This document shows positions 1 through 5,337 of a stretch of DNA of 11,727 bases, piece by piece. Within the stretch, counting starts at the first letter, position 1. Every line of letters begins with the position of its first letter. Source of the stretch: an uncultured Clostridia bacterium (GTDB lineage Bacteria; Bacillota; Clostridia; Christensenellales; Borkfalkiaceae); assembly GCA_947628555.1 (NCBI GenBank), contig CANRAI010000028.1, positions 1 to 11,727 of the forward strand, read 5' to 3'. A program made the position numbers and the translations under genes. Under the pieces are notes generated by a model, which saw only the letters and a list, made by a program, of their open reading frames with translations, searched no databases and was not told the origin of the DNA.

Positions 1-240
1 AAACGACAAGGTAGAACCAAGACTGCCGAAACTACACAGCACCGCACCTTCGCCGCCCAAAAGACGAGGAAACAGAAAACGTAAATCAATAAAAGGTTTC
101 TGTGCGGGACAATGCAAAAATTTGGCGACCCGAGGCGTTGTGTTTGGGCGCAACGCCGATGGTTGACCCCCCTTTGTTCGGCAATGTAAGCCGAGAGAAT
201 CGCTGCCAAAAGTTCGGCTACGGATATTCAGTTTTAAAGC
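1..240. other. Candidate transfer origin (oriT) region, non-coding
   Basis: No convincing complete gene is present. The stretch is GC-richer than the AT-rich DNA at 241-393 and carries several structures. A perfect 7-bp inverted repeat GGCGTTG (134-140) / CAACGCC (151-157) has a 10-nt loop. A run of six C follows at 167-172. A smaller hairpin TCGGC (178-182) / GCCGA (190-194) comes next, and the word GTTCGGC occurs at 176-182 and 212-218. Inverted repeats next to a short conserved-looking C-rich core, beside an integrase-bearing element, are typical of relaxase origins of transfer; the assignment is inference. A strong leftward promoter at 287-315 reads through this region. Plus frame 2 is open from the left edge to a TGA at 164-166, ending in a basic, proline-rich peptide, and one minus-strand frame is also open, so the end of a gene from outside the window is possible. 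Confidence 0.35.
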
Positions 241-286
241 AACAGTTTTGAGGTTATTTGGCTATCTTTTTGATAACCATAGTCAT

Positions 287-315
287 AGTATATAGGACAT
301 TTCTCTAAATGTCAA
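287..315 (-). promoter_or_regulatory. Leftward promoter A with embedded operator palindrome (296-313)
   Basis: On the minus strand there is a consensus -35 TTGACA (315-310), a 17-bp spacer and -10 TATACT (292-287). The spacer and -35 hold the palindrome GACATTT-CTCT-AAATGTC (296-313). A bound repressor would block RNA polymerase directly. Transcription would run left through the candidate oriT towards genes outside the window, plausibly mobilisation genes. The same 28-bp block recurs at 1386-1413 in front of the XRE repressor gene, so that protein is the likely ligand. Confidence 0.75.
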
Positions 316-355
316 GAGATTTTTAGAGATTTCTCGTAATAAATATAAAAAATAT

Positions 356-378
356 TTCCGCCCTTGTTGAGAGCGGAA
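356..378 (+). other. Small leader hairpin before the DUF4145-like gene
   Basis: TTCCGC (356-361) can pair with GCGGAA (373-378) around an 11-nt loop. It lies just upstream of the AGGAG ribosome binding site at about 380-384. With only six base pairs it may be incidental. No convincing rightward promoter is visible in the AT-rich stretch at 241-355; the best -10-like word is TATAAA at 344-349, without a good -35 box. Confidence 0.25.
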
Positions 379-393
379 TAGGAGAAATGATAA

Positions 394-1035
394 ATGGAAT
401 TTCCGAACAAATGCCCCTATTGTGGAAAGGACATGGTTCAAAATTATATTGGTAGTTTGCCCGATAAGTACAGCAATTCTAAAATCGGCACGTTACCTGA
501 TATATGGGTAGAAGCCCATGACTGCGTTCACTGCCATAAGCCAATTTTTCTCTTTATGGAGAAGGATGAACAATCCAACATAAGCGGGATGTCAAAAATT
601 TGCTATATCTTACCCCCGTCAAAATTTATTGATTACCCTAAGCAAGTAATGGAACTATCAAAAAATGCTTATGAGTTTTATTCCCAAGCCATTAAAGCTA
701 AAGAGCTTGGGTTAGATAAATTGGTTGGCGCAGGACTTAGATCAGCTCTCGAATGGCTTACATGGGATTATCTCATCAAAGTAAAAGGCTATACGGAAGA
801 AAAAGTAGCGAAGTTAAGCCTTTACGGCCGAATCGAGAAAATTGACGGTGATAGATATAAGAAAGTTTGCGGACATATTGTAAGAAAATTTGGCAATGAT
901 AGTGTGCATATTATTAAGCAAATTGATTTTACCGTTGACGACGCATTACCACTGTATGGCATTATGATTGACATCATCGACACCGAATTAACTCTTATTG
1001 AGGCAGGAAAACGGCTTAACGAAATAAAACCCTAA
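394..1035 (+). CDS. DUF4145-like zinc-ribbon protein, element cargo
   Basis: The 213-aa protein begins with a probable zinc ribbon: CPYC at residues 7-10 and CVHC at 44-47, with a further His at 48. The remainder is mainly helical. The segment around 100-125 (AIKAKELGL, then GAGLRSALEWL) resembles the core of DUF4145, a domain found alone or joined to restriction or other nuclease domains and to zinc ribbons. The molecular role of DUF4145 is not established, and no nuclease motif is visible here. The start is supported by AGGAG about 9 nt upstream. The gene lies inside the integrated element and its stop codon overlaps the stop of the opposing gene at 1032, so the two transcripts converge. 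Being cargo next to a repressor makes a defence or element-maintenance role possible, but this is inference only. Confidence 0.6.
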   Translation: MEFPNKCPYCGKDMVQNYIGSLPDKYSNSKIGTLPDIWVEAHDCVHCHKPIFLFMEKDEQSNISGMSKICYILPPSKFIDYPKQVMELSKNAYEFYSQAIKAKELGLDKLVGAGLRSALEWLTWDYLIKVKGYTEEKVAKLSLYGRIEKIDGDRYKKVCGHIVRKFGNDSVHIIKQIDFTVDDALPLYGIMIDIIDTELTLIEAGKRLNEIKP

Positions 1036-1352
1036 TTGGGATTCCGATCTAAACTTAGTGTCACGCTATACTCTGTTGCCTTTTGTTCTATCGCGTGCAT
1101 CAGCAATTCAAGTTCAGTACATACAGAAAGGTTATGATATGCCATCCTGCACTTTGCTTGAAACACCCTGTTATATAAATCATTCAATACATCCCGCACT
1201 GTGAGACTGACAAAATCTTTTAAGTTCGCAGCTAAATGCAGCAACTCACTTGTTGCCTTATAAGTAGAAGAACTCAACTCTTCCGTGATGGACAAAAGTT
1301 GATTGGGAAAATCATCTCTCTCATTCGAGTTGGATTTATGTTTATCGCTCAT
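1032..1352 (-). CDS. Small unknown protein under the repressed leftward promoter
   Basis: A 106-aa hydrophilic, mostly helical protein that I do not recognise. It has no signal peptide, membrane segment or metal motif. The ATG at 1352 is preferred over the GTG at 1361, because GAGG lies 8 nt upstream of the ATG but directly against the GTG. It is driven by a perfect consensus promoter (TTGACA, 17 bp, TATAAT) at 1412-1384, which gives a leader of about 25 nt. That promoter holds the operator palindrome, so the gene should be silent while the XRE repressor is bound and expressed on induction. By position it resembles the early, divergently transcribed gene of a phage or ICE switch (an antirepressor, excisionase or transfer accessory), but no sequence motif confirms any of these. 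Its 3' end overlaps the end of the convergent DUF4145-like gene by 3 nt. Confidence 0.6.
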   Translation of the reverse strand: MSDKHKSNSNERDDFPNQLLSITEELSSSTYKATSELLHLAANLKDFVSLTVRDVLNDLYNRVFQAKCRMAYHNLSVCTELELLMHAIEQKATEYSVTLSLDRNPN

Positions 1353-1383
1353 ACCCCGCACCTCGCAAATAGAATTTGATTAT

Positions 1384-1412
1384 ATTATATAGGACATTTC
1401 TCTAAATGTCAA
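1384..1412 (-). promoter_or_regulatory. Leftward promoter B with embedded operator palindrome (1393-1410)
   Basis: The minus strand shows a perfect sigma-A consensus: TTGACA (1412-1407), a 17-bp spacer and TATAAT (1389-1384). The palindrome GACATTT-CTCT-AAATGTC at 1393-1410 fills the spacer and touches the -35 box. It also sits 5 bp upstream of the ribosome binding site of the XRE gene (AAAGGAG, 1415-1421). The same occupied site could therefore control the rightward repressor operon, whose own promoter is weak by eye: TTGATT at 1376-1381 with a poor -10. Confidence 0.8.
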
Positions 1413-1426
1413 GTAAAGGAGAAAAA

Positions 1427-1843
1427 ATGATTGAAAGAGTAATGCAACTTATCAAGCAGTCTGGTTTAAGTGACAATGCTTTTGAAAAGCAACTTCATCT
1501 CTCGCAAGGGACAGTCGGAAATTGGAGAAGCGGAAGAAACAAGCTCTCAATGGAGGCAATCATTAAGCTCGCCCGCTACTTCAATGTCTCAGCGGACTAC
1601 CTGCTCGGGTTGACGGACGAGAGAAAACCGCTTGAATGCCGCGATGTTGGGCAAGTTTCCACCACTACCACTGTTCCTGCCGTATTCGGTGAAATGCCTG
1701 ACCTACTCTCGGAGGAACGGTTCGTCAATACGGCGAAGATATACCACGAGCTTCCTGATGAACTGCGTGAGCGGGCGTATATGCTTATCTACGGCATTGC
1801 GGTCGGACTTGGATTGAATGTTGAAAAAATTATTGGGAGATAA
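1427..1843 (+). CDS. XRE-family HTH repressor of the mobile element
   Basis: A 138-aa Cro/C1-type regulator. Residues 3-65 form the helix-turn-helix domain, with the recognition region around SQGTVGNWRSGRNKLS (26-41) and the typical ending FNVSADYLLGL (52-62). The C-terminal half (about 66-138) is a short helical tail with no LexA-type Ser-Lys protease and no ImmA-type metallopeptidase, so induction by self-cleavage is not expected. The ATG at 1427 is chosen because AAAGGAG ends 5 nt upstream. An in-frame ATG at 1406 lies inside the operator palindrome, with no ribosome binding site. The operator immediately upstream, repeated at 296-313, points to autoregulation and to repression of two leftward promoters. 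The next gene begins 4 nt after the stop, so a lipoprotein and a membrane protein are co-expressed with it. Confidence 0.88.
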   Translation: MIERVMQLIKQSGLSDNAFEKQLHLSQGTVGNWRSGRNKLSMEAIIKLARYFNVSADYLLGLTDERKPLECRDVGQVSTTTTVPAVFGEMPDLLSEERFVNTAKIYHELPDELRERAYMLIYGIAVGLGLNVEKIIGR

Positions 1844-1847
1844 TGAT

Positions 1848-2372
1848 ATGAAAAACATTTTGAAGAAACTTTCCCCTCTCTTTGCACTTGTCATGGTGTT
1901 TACAATGTGCTTTGCTGTTGCTGGGTGCAATAAGGAAGAAGAAAAAGAGTTTGAATTTACTGACGAAGTGCTTGCAAAAATTGATGATGAAAGTTTGTCA
2001 AGAGAAATATTGCAGTATTGCAACGATTTTTATGCGAATTTTCAAAAAGAGGTTGAAACAAAACTATATATCGAAAACGATAAAATATCTTCAACAATCG
2101 GAAGTCAGATAACGGATAAAATCAATGCTCTTGCTCTTCCATATTTTCTTAATGGAGATGAAGATGGCGCGAAAGAAATTGTGAAGTTCTTTTTACCGTT
2201 TACTACACTCATTGGAGAAAGGTCCGGGGAGTATCTCAAAACGAAATTCAACTTTACAACAGACGCAGAAGGGAACCCTATAAAAACACCAATTAGTCCT
2301 TTAAGTCAAACATATATTGATAACGTTAATGAACAATTTGACATACTCAAAAAAGATTACTTCAAAAAGTGA
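1848..2372 (+). CDS. Predicted lipoprotein, second gene of the repressor operon
   Basis: A 174-aa protein with a lipoprotein signal peptide: basic start MKNILKK, a hydrophobic core at about 8-25 and a lipobox VAGC with Cys27. It would be diacylated and held on the outer face of the cytoplasmic membrane. The mature part starts with an acidic stretch (NKEEEKEFEF), as is common after a lipobox, and is otherwise hydrophilic and helical. I do not recognise the domain. The ATG at 1848 follows GGGAG with an 8-nt gap and starts 4 nt after the xre stop; an in-frame TTG at 1818 would lie inside xre and spoil the signal peptide. Co-transcription with the element's repressor means it is made while the element is quiescent. 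That is the pattern of lysogenic-conversion or surface-exclusion lipoproteins, though this is inference. Confidence 0.75.
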   Translation: MKNILKKLSPLFALVMVFTMCFAVAGCNKEEEKEFEFTDEVLAKIDDESLSREILQYCNDFYANFQKEVETKLYIENDKISSTIGSQITDKINALALPYFLNGDEDGAKEIVKFFLPFTTLIGERSGEYLKTKFNFTTDAEGNPIKTPISPLSQTYIDNVNEQFDILKKDYFKK

Positions 2373-2379
2373 GGAATAT

Positions 2380-2757
2380 ATGAAAAATAAGTTAGTCTCG
2401 ATTGGCTTTGCCATTATGATGATTGTTGGGATAGCACTTTTTATTTATGGTTGCACTATTAAGGTGCCGAGTGAAAAACTATCATATTACTCCAACAAAG
2501 ACACAAGTAAGATTGAAGAATATGTCGGCGGAGATGCCTATAACTATATCATTGGGGCAGAAATTGTTGGAAGCAAGATTGTAGCCGCCGAAACAACGCG
2601 GGCAATATTCATCTGTACGGGTCTATTCATGGCAGCATTAGGCGGCGCAATTGTCGCTTATGAAGAACGGAAGGAGAGAAAAGAAAACACCAAGACAAAC
2701 AATGAGGTCATAGCAAGCCCCGATACAAATGGCGAAACCAACGTCAATCCCGATTGA
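2380..2757 (+). CDS. Small two-helix membrane protein, third gene of the repressor operon
   Basis: A 125-aa protein with two hydrophobic segments, about 6-24 and 74-93, and a charged C-terminal tail (EERKERKEN, then a polar end). The first segment ends IYGC (Cys25), which weakly resembles a lipobox although Tyr at -2 is unusual. Between the helices is YVGGDAYNYII (48-58). I associate this motif with small membrane proteins of gut Clostridia but cannot tie it to a named family or function. The ATG at 2380 has GAGGA 4-5 nt upstream, overlapping the stop of the lipoprotein gene, which indicates translational coupling. The loop between the helices is probably extracytoplasmic and could contact the upstream lipoprotein; this is inference. 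Confidence 0.68.
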   Translation: MKNKLVSIGFAIMMIVGIALFIYGCTIKVPSEKLSYYSNKDTSKIEEYVGGDAYNYIIGAEIVGSKIVAAETTRAIFICTGLFMAALGGAIVAYEERKERKENTKTNNEVIASPDTNGETNVNPD

Positions 2758-2782
2758 GCTAATCTACCGACTTTGGTATAAT
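2754..2782 (+). promoter_or_regulatory. Integrase promoter with extended -10
   Basis: TTGAGC at 2754-2759 and TATAAT at 2777-2782 are separated by 17 bp, with TGG directly before the -10 giving an extended -10 (TGnTATAAT). The -35 overlaps the stop codon of the preceding membrane-protein gene. The integrase can therefore be transcribed independently of the repressor operon, and no copy of the operator palindrome is present here. AGGAGG at 2803-2808 is an ideal ribosome binding site, 8 nt before the ATG at 2817. Confidence 0.75.
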
Positions 2783-2816
2783 CTTCCCTATCACTATCTT
2801 TTAGGAGGAAATACCA

Positions 2817-4160
2817 ATGAACCAGCTCGGTCAGATCATCGCACAGAAGCTCGAAAGCATCGAGCAAAGCGCACGGCACGCCCTGCGGGACGTGGAGGCC
2901 ATACGGGGCGTTTGCATGGGCTATGCGGCGGCAATGTCGGACTTCAAAACTCCTCCCCCGCCGCAGCCATATCATTCAAGCAATGGGTTCCAAGAAATCG
3001 TTTCTGAACCTGCTATCGTCGGAAAGACGGTAGCCGAGATTATCGAAGAGGTGAAGAAATTGATAATTGAACTCAAAATAAAGGGTTCCGTCCGGGAACA
3101 CAGGGACGGACTTATCAAATTTACAAGCACTGCGTTCGGGTGCGTTTATGGGCGCACAAAGGAGGAAATCGAGGAAAAGCTAAAAGAGAAGATCAAACAA
3201 TTCAATAAAAACAATAAATCGTCAAAAGACAAGAAAACGAAAGTTGCTTCACCGTTGTTGTCGGAATTTTATCGTACAGACTATTTGCCGTTTAAAATTC
3301 GCGAGGGCAGGAACGCAAAAACTATCGAGGGGTACGAATGTCGAATAAGGTTTATCAAGAAAAGCAAGTTCGATAAGCCACTAAATTGGTATAAAGCGCA
3401 GGAAATCGAGAACTTCCTCTACTCTTTCCCGGAGCCACGGAAACGGCAAATTATGCGCGGGTTTTTGAATAATCTGTTTACACGCGCCGTAACGGCCTCA
3501 CAAATAAAAATAAATCCTTGCAGCACCGTGGTGAAGCCAAAACACAAGCAAGGGCAAGGAACGGCATTCTCATTCAAAGAGCTAAACGAGTTCATAACAA
3601 CCCTTGCAGCATATCCGCACTTGTCATACAACGACAAGTGCTATTTTATTTTCTGCCTACTTGTTGGAACGAGGCGCGACGAAGCCTTGACCGTTTCAGT
3701 GGATGACGTTGACTTTCAAAATAAAATTCTGCATATCCGAGGCACAAAGACGGCAGGATCTAACAGAGACGTTCCACTCACTCCGATTGTCGAAAAACTC
3801 CTACTCTCCCTTGGAATAAAGAGCGGGCGGTATTTCAAATCAATGTCGGAAGCGAAAGCCGATATTTGTTTCCGAAAGGTTTGGGAAAAAGAAAAAGGTC
3901 ATAAGCTCCACGACTTACGACACACTTACGGAACTATTCAAATTTGCGCTGCAAAACAGGACGTTAAAACAGTCTCGCTCCTACTCGGACATTCGGGCGT
4001 GGAAATGACTTTGAAAACCTACACTCACCCTGAGCAGTTGGATAAAGGCACGTTTTTACGCGGCGACTTATCGGACGCGGATAAAATGACGATTTATAAA
4101 AGACAACACGACGAAATCCTGCAAATTATTGAAAAATTTATATGTGGCGATAGCGATTAA
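2817..4160 (+). CDS. int: Site-specific tyrosine recombinase (integrase)
   Basis: A 447-aa integrase that catalyses insertion and excision of the element at tRNA-Ser(GGA). The catalytic domain (about 250-405) has the full active site: Arg286 in GTRRDEAL, Lys311 in GTKTAG, HDLRHT with His365 and Arg368, His392 in LLGHSG and the nucleophile Tyr402 in KTYTH. Residues about 145-240 are the core-binding SAM-like domain. Residues about 85-130 look like the AP2-type arm-binding domain of Tn916/phage integrases: three short strands, then a Lys/Glu-rich helix. The first 65 residues are an extra extension, starting with a helix of possible coiled-coil type and a proline stretch (TPPPPQP, 45-51); this makes the protein longer than the usual 380-400 aa. 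The gene ends 131 bp before the att junction and points at it, the standard arrangement. No disabling change is seen. Confidence 0.95.
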   Translation: MNQLGQIIAQKLESIEQSARHALRDVEAIRGVCMGYAAAMSDFKTPPPPQPYHSSNGFQEIVSEPAIVGKTVAEIIEEVKKLIIELKIKGSVREHRDGLIKFTSTAFGCVYGRTKEEIEEKLKEKIKQFNKNNKSSKDKKTKVASPLLSEFYRTDYLPFKIREGRNAKTIEGYECRIRFIKKSKFDKPLNWYKAQEIENFLYSFPEPRKRQIMRGFLNNLFTRAVTASQIKINPCSTVVKPKHKQGQGTAFSFKELNEFITTLAAYPHLSYNDKCYFIFCLLVGTRRDEALTVSVDDVDFQNKILHIRGTKTAGSNRDVPLTPIVEKLLLSLGIKSGRYFKSMSEAKADICFRKVWEKEKGHKLHDLRHTYGTIQICAAKQDVKTVSLLLGHSGVEMTLKTYTHPEQLDKGTFLRGDLSDADKMTIYKRQHDEILQIIEKFICGDSD

Positions 4161-4168
4161 GAGGGCGA

Positions 4169-4239
4169 TTTACCAAATTTTTACCAAAAAATCAGCAAAG
4201 AAAAGCCAATTTTTTGCTACTTTTTGTATCAAAATCAGC
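4169..4239. repeat. Short direct repeats between int and att, candidate arm-type sites
   Basis: TTACCAAA occurs at 4170-4177 and 4181-4188, one helical turn apart (11 bp). AAATCAGC occurs at 4189-4196 and 4232-4239. Closely spaced short repeats between an integrase gene and its crossover site are the expected form of arm-type integrase and accessory-factor binding sites. The AT-rich background makes chance repeats possible. Confidence 0.4.
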
Positions 4240-4290
4240 CCAAAATGAGCATTTTAGGGTAAAAATCGGGCAAAAACGGGAATCGCTAAT

Positions 4291-4350
4291 TTTGGAAATC
4301 GTGTGACGGCTAATACCCGCCCGGAGGTTCAAATCCTCTTCTCTGCGCCA
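4291..4350 (+). other. Right attachment site: 3' fragment of tRNA-Ser(GGA)
   Basis: The sequence reads as the 3' part of a serine tRNA. It starts in the anticodon loop (TT-GGA-AA, anticodon at 4294-4296), then the 3' half of the anticodon stem (TCGTG, 4299-4303), a long class II variable arm (4304-4322), the T arm (GGAGG-TTCAAAT-CCTCT, 4323-4339), the acceptor 3' strand TCTCTGC (4340-4346), discriminator G and an encoded CCA (4348-4350). The 5' half is absent: the bases before 4291 do not pair with TCGTG and no D arm or GCAGAGA acceptor strand is found. This is the displaced tRNA end left when an element integrates into a tRNA gene. The restored full tRNA should lie at the element's left end, outside the window. 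The start of homology places the crossover at or near the anticodon loop. Confidence 0.85.
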
Positions 4351-4353
4351 TGG

Positions 4354-4375
4354 AGCGCCGTAAGGCGCTTTTTTT
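4354..4375 (+). terminator. Former terminator of the tRNA-Ser gene
   Basis: AGCGCC (4354-4359), a GTAA loop and GGCGCT (4364-4369) run into seven T (4369-4375), a typical intrinsic terminator 4 nt after the CCA. It now lies at the right junction of the element, cut off from the tRNA promoter, and marks the start of undisturbed chromosome. Confidence 0.8.
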
Positions 4376-4382
4376 GTTTAAA

Positions 4383-4410
4383 TAGTCCCGCCGATTTATC
4401 GGCGGGACTA
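4383..4410. repeat. Near-perfect 13-bp inverted repeat (hairpin)
   Basis: The arms at 4383-4395 and 4398-4410 are exact reverse complements, separated by two bases. The GC-rich core is CCCGCCGAT/ATCGGCGGG. No T-run follows on either strand, so it is not a standard intrinsic terminator. It follows the tRNA terminator and lies downstream of the convergent coaX gene, where it may act as a transcript-end stabiliser or a small dispersed palindrome. The rest of the gap (4411-4538) is AT-rich with no gene. Confidence 0.6.
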
Positions 4411-4538
4411 CACGTTTTGGCGCTTTATTTCGGGTTATACAGATATAATATTTACCGCTTTTATTCTTTCACGTAGTAAAGAATAATTATAAAATTTGAT
4501 TTTAAATATAAATTTATAAACCGTATAAAATAAGTAAA

Positions 4539-5327
4539 TTATTTTTCCGTTTTAGCCTCTTTCCCATTCAAATCATAAAGATACTTCAAGCCTTCGAGGG
4601 TCAATAGTTTATCCACGGAATCTATACAGGAAACCTCCCCCGCTATTACCTCGGAAAAGCCGCCCGTGGCTACTACTTTAACGTTTTCGCACTTCATTTC
4701 GCGCTTCATTTTTTTGACTATGTATTCGACTAAACCCGCAAAACCGAAGAATATGCCCGACTGCATGTTGGTTACGGTATTTTTGCCGATTACGGTTTTG
4801 GGGCGCTCTATCTCCACCCGAGGCAGCTTCGCCGTGCCGTTCACGAGACTGTCTAACGAGCCCTTTATTCCGGGCGCAATCACGCCGCCCACGAATTGGG
4901 ATTTTTCGTCGATAGCGTTGAAAGTTGTCGCCGTACCGAAATCTATAATTATAAGCGGAAAGCCGTATTTTCTGACCGCCGCGACGTTGTTCACGACCCT
5001 GTCCGCGCCGACTTCTTTCGCGTCATCTACCTTTAAATTCAGTCCCGTTTTAAGCCCCGGTCCGAGCATTAAGGGCTTGATTTTCAGATAGGTTCCGCAC
5101 ATTCTTTCCAGCGTGTAGTCCAACGGCGGTACGACGGAGGAAATTATTCCGCCGTCGATATCCTTAACGTCTATGCCGTTGTTATCGAGAATGGACACCA
5201 GCTGAACGCCGTATTCGTCCGAAGTTTTTTTATGTTCTGTGGCCACGCGGAAGCTGAGTTTCAAAACATCGCCGTCGAAAACCGCAAATTTAATATTTGT
5301 ATTGCCTACGTCAAGACAAAGTATCAT
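4539..5327 (-). CDS. coaX: Type III pantothenate kinase
   Basis: A 262-aa enzyme that phosphorylates pantothenate to 4'-phosphopantothenate, the first step of coenzyme A synthesis, in the cytoplasm. It belongs to the ASKHA-fold CoaX family. The hallmarks are present in order: phosphate-1 motif DVGNTN (6-11), GADRVVNN (107-114) in the pantothenate and dimer region, DFGTATT (129-135) and GGVIAPGI (147-154). The length is normal for the family. CoaX enzymes typically need a monovalent cation and resist feedback inhibition by CoA. The start is supported by AAGGA about 7 nt upstream. It begins 10 bp after the stop of the upstream ECF S-component gene, so the two form an uptake-plus-trapping operon for vitamin B5. 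It is the first intact chromosomal gene beyond the element. Confidence 0.95.
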   Translation of the reverse strand: MILCLDVGNTNIKFAVFDGDVLKLSFRVATEHKKTSDEYGVQLVSILDNNGIDVKDIDGGIISSVVPPLDYTLERMCGTYLKIKPLMLGPGLKTGLNLKVDDAKEVGADRVVNNVAAVRKYGFPLIIIDFGTATTFNAIDEKSQFVGGVIAPGIKGSLDSLVNGTAKLPRVEIERPKTVIGKNTVTNMQSGIFFGFAGLVEYIVKKMKREMKCENVKVVATGGFSEVIAGEVSCIDSVDKLLTLEGLKYLYDLNGKEAKTEK

Positions 5328-5337
5328 TTTAATTCCT

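Noticed and set aside
2..166. Plus-strand open frame from the left edge as a real gene end
   Set aside because: The peptide is proline-rich and basic, a minus-strand frame is open over the same bases, and the region is full of hairpins; not enough to call a CDS, so it is only noted in the oriT entry.
1406..1426. Upstream ATG at 1406 as the start of the XRE repressor
   Set aside because: It lies inside the operator palindrome and the -35 box of the leftward promoter and has no ribosome binding site; the ATG at 1427 has AAAGGAG 5 nt upstream.
4200..4350. Complete tRNA-Ser gene
   Set aside because: No 5' acceptor strand, D arm or 5' anticodon stem is found before 4291; only the 3' portion is present.
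4463..4484. ATTCTTT/AAAGAAT hairpin as the coaX terminator
   Set aside because: AT-only 7-bp stem with an 8-nt loop and no T-run on the minus strand; too weak in AT-rich DNA.
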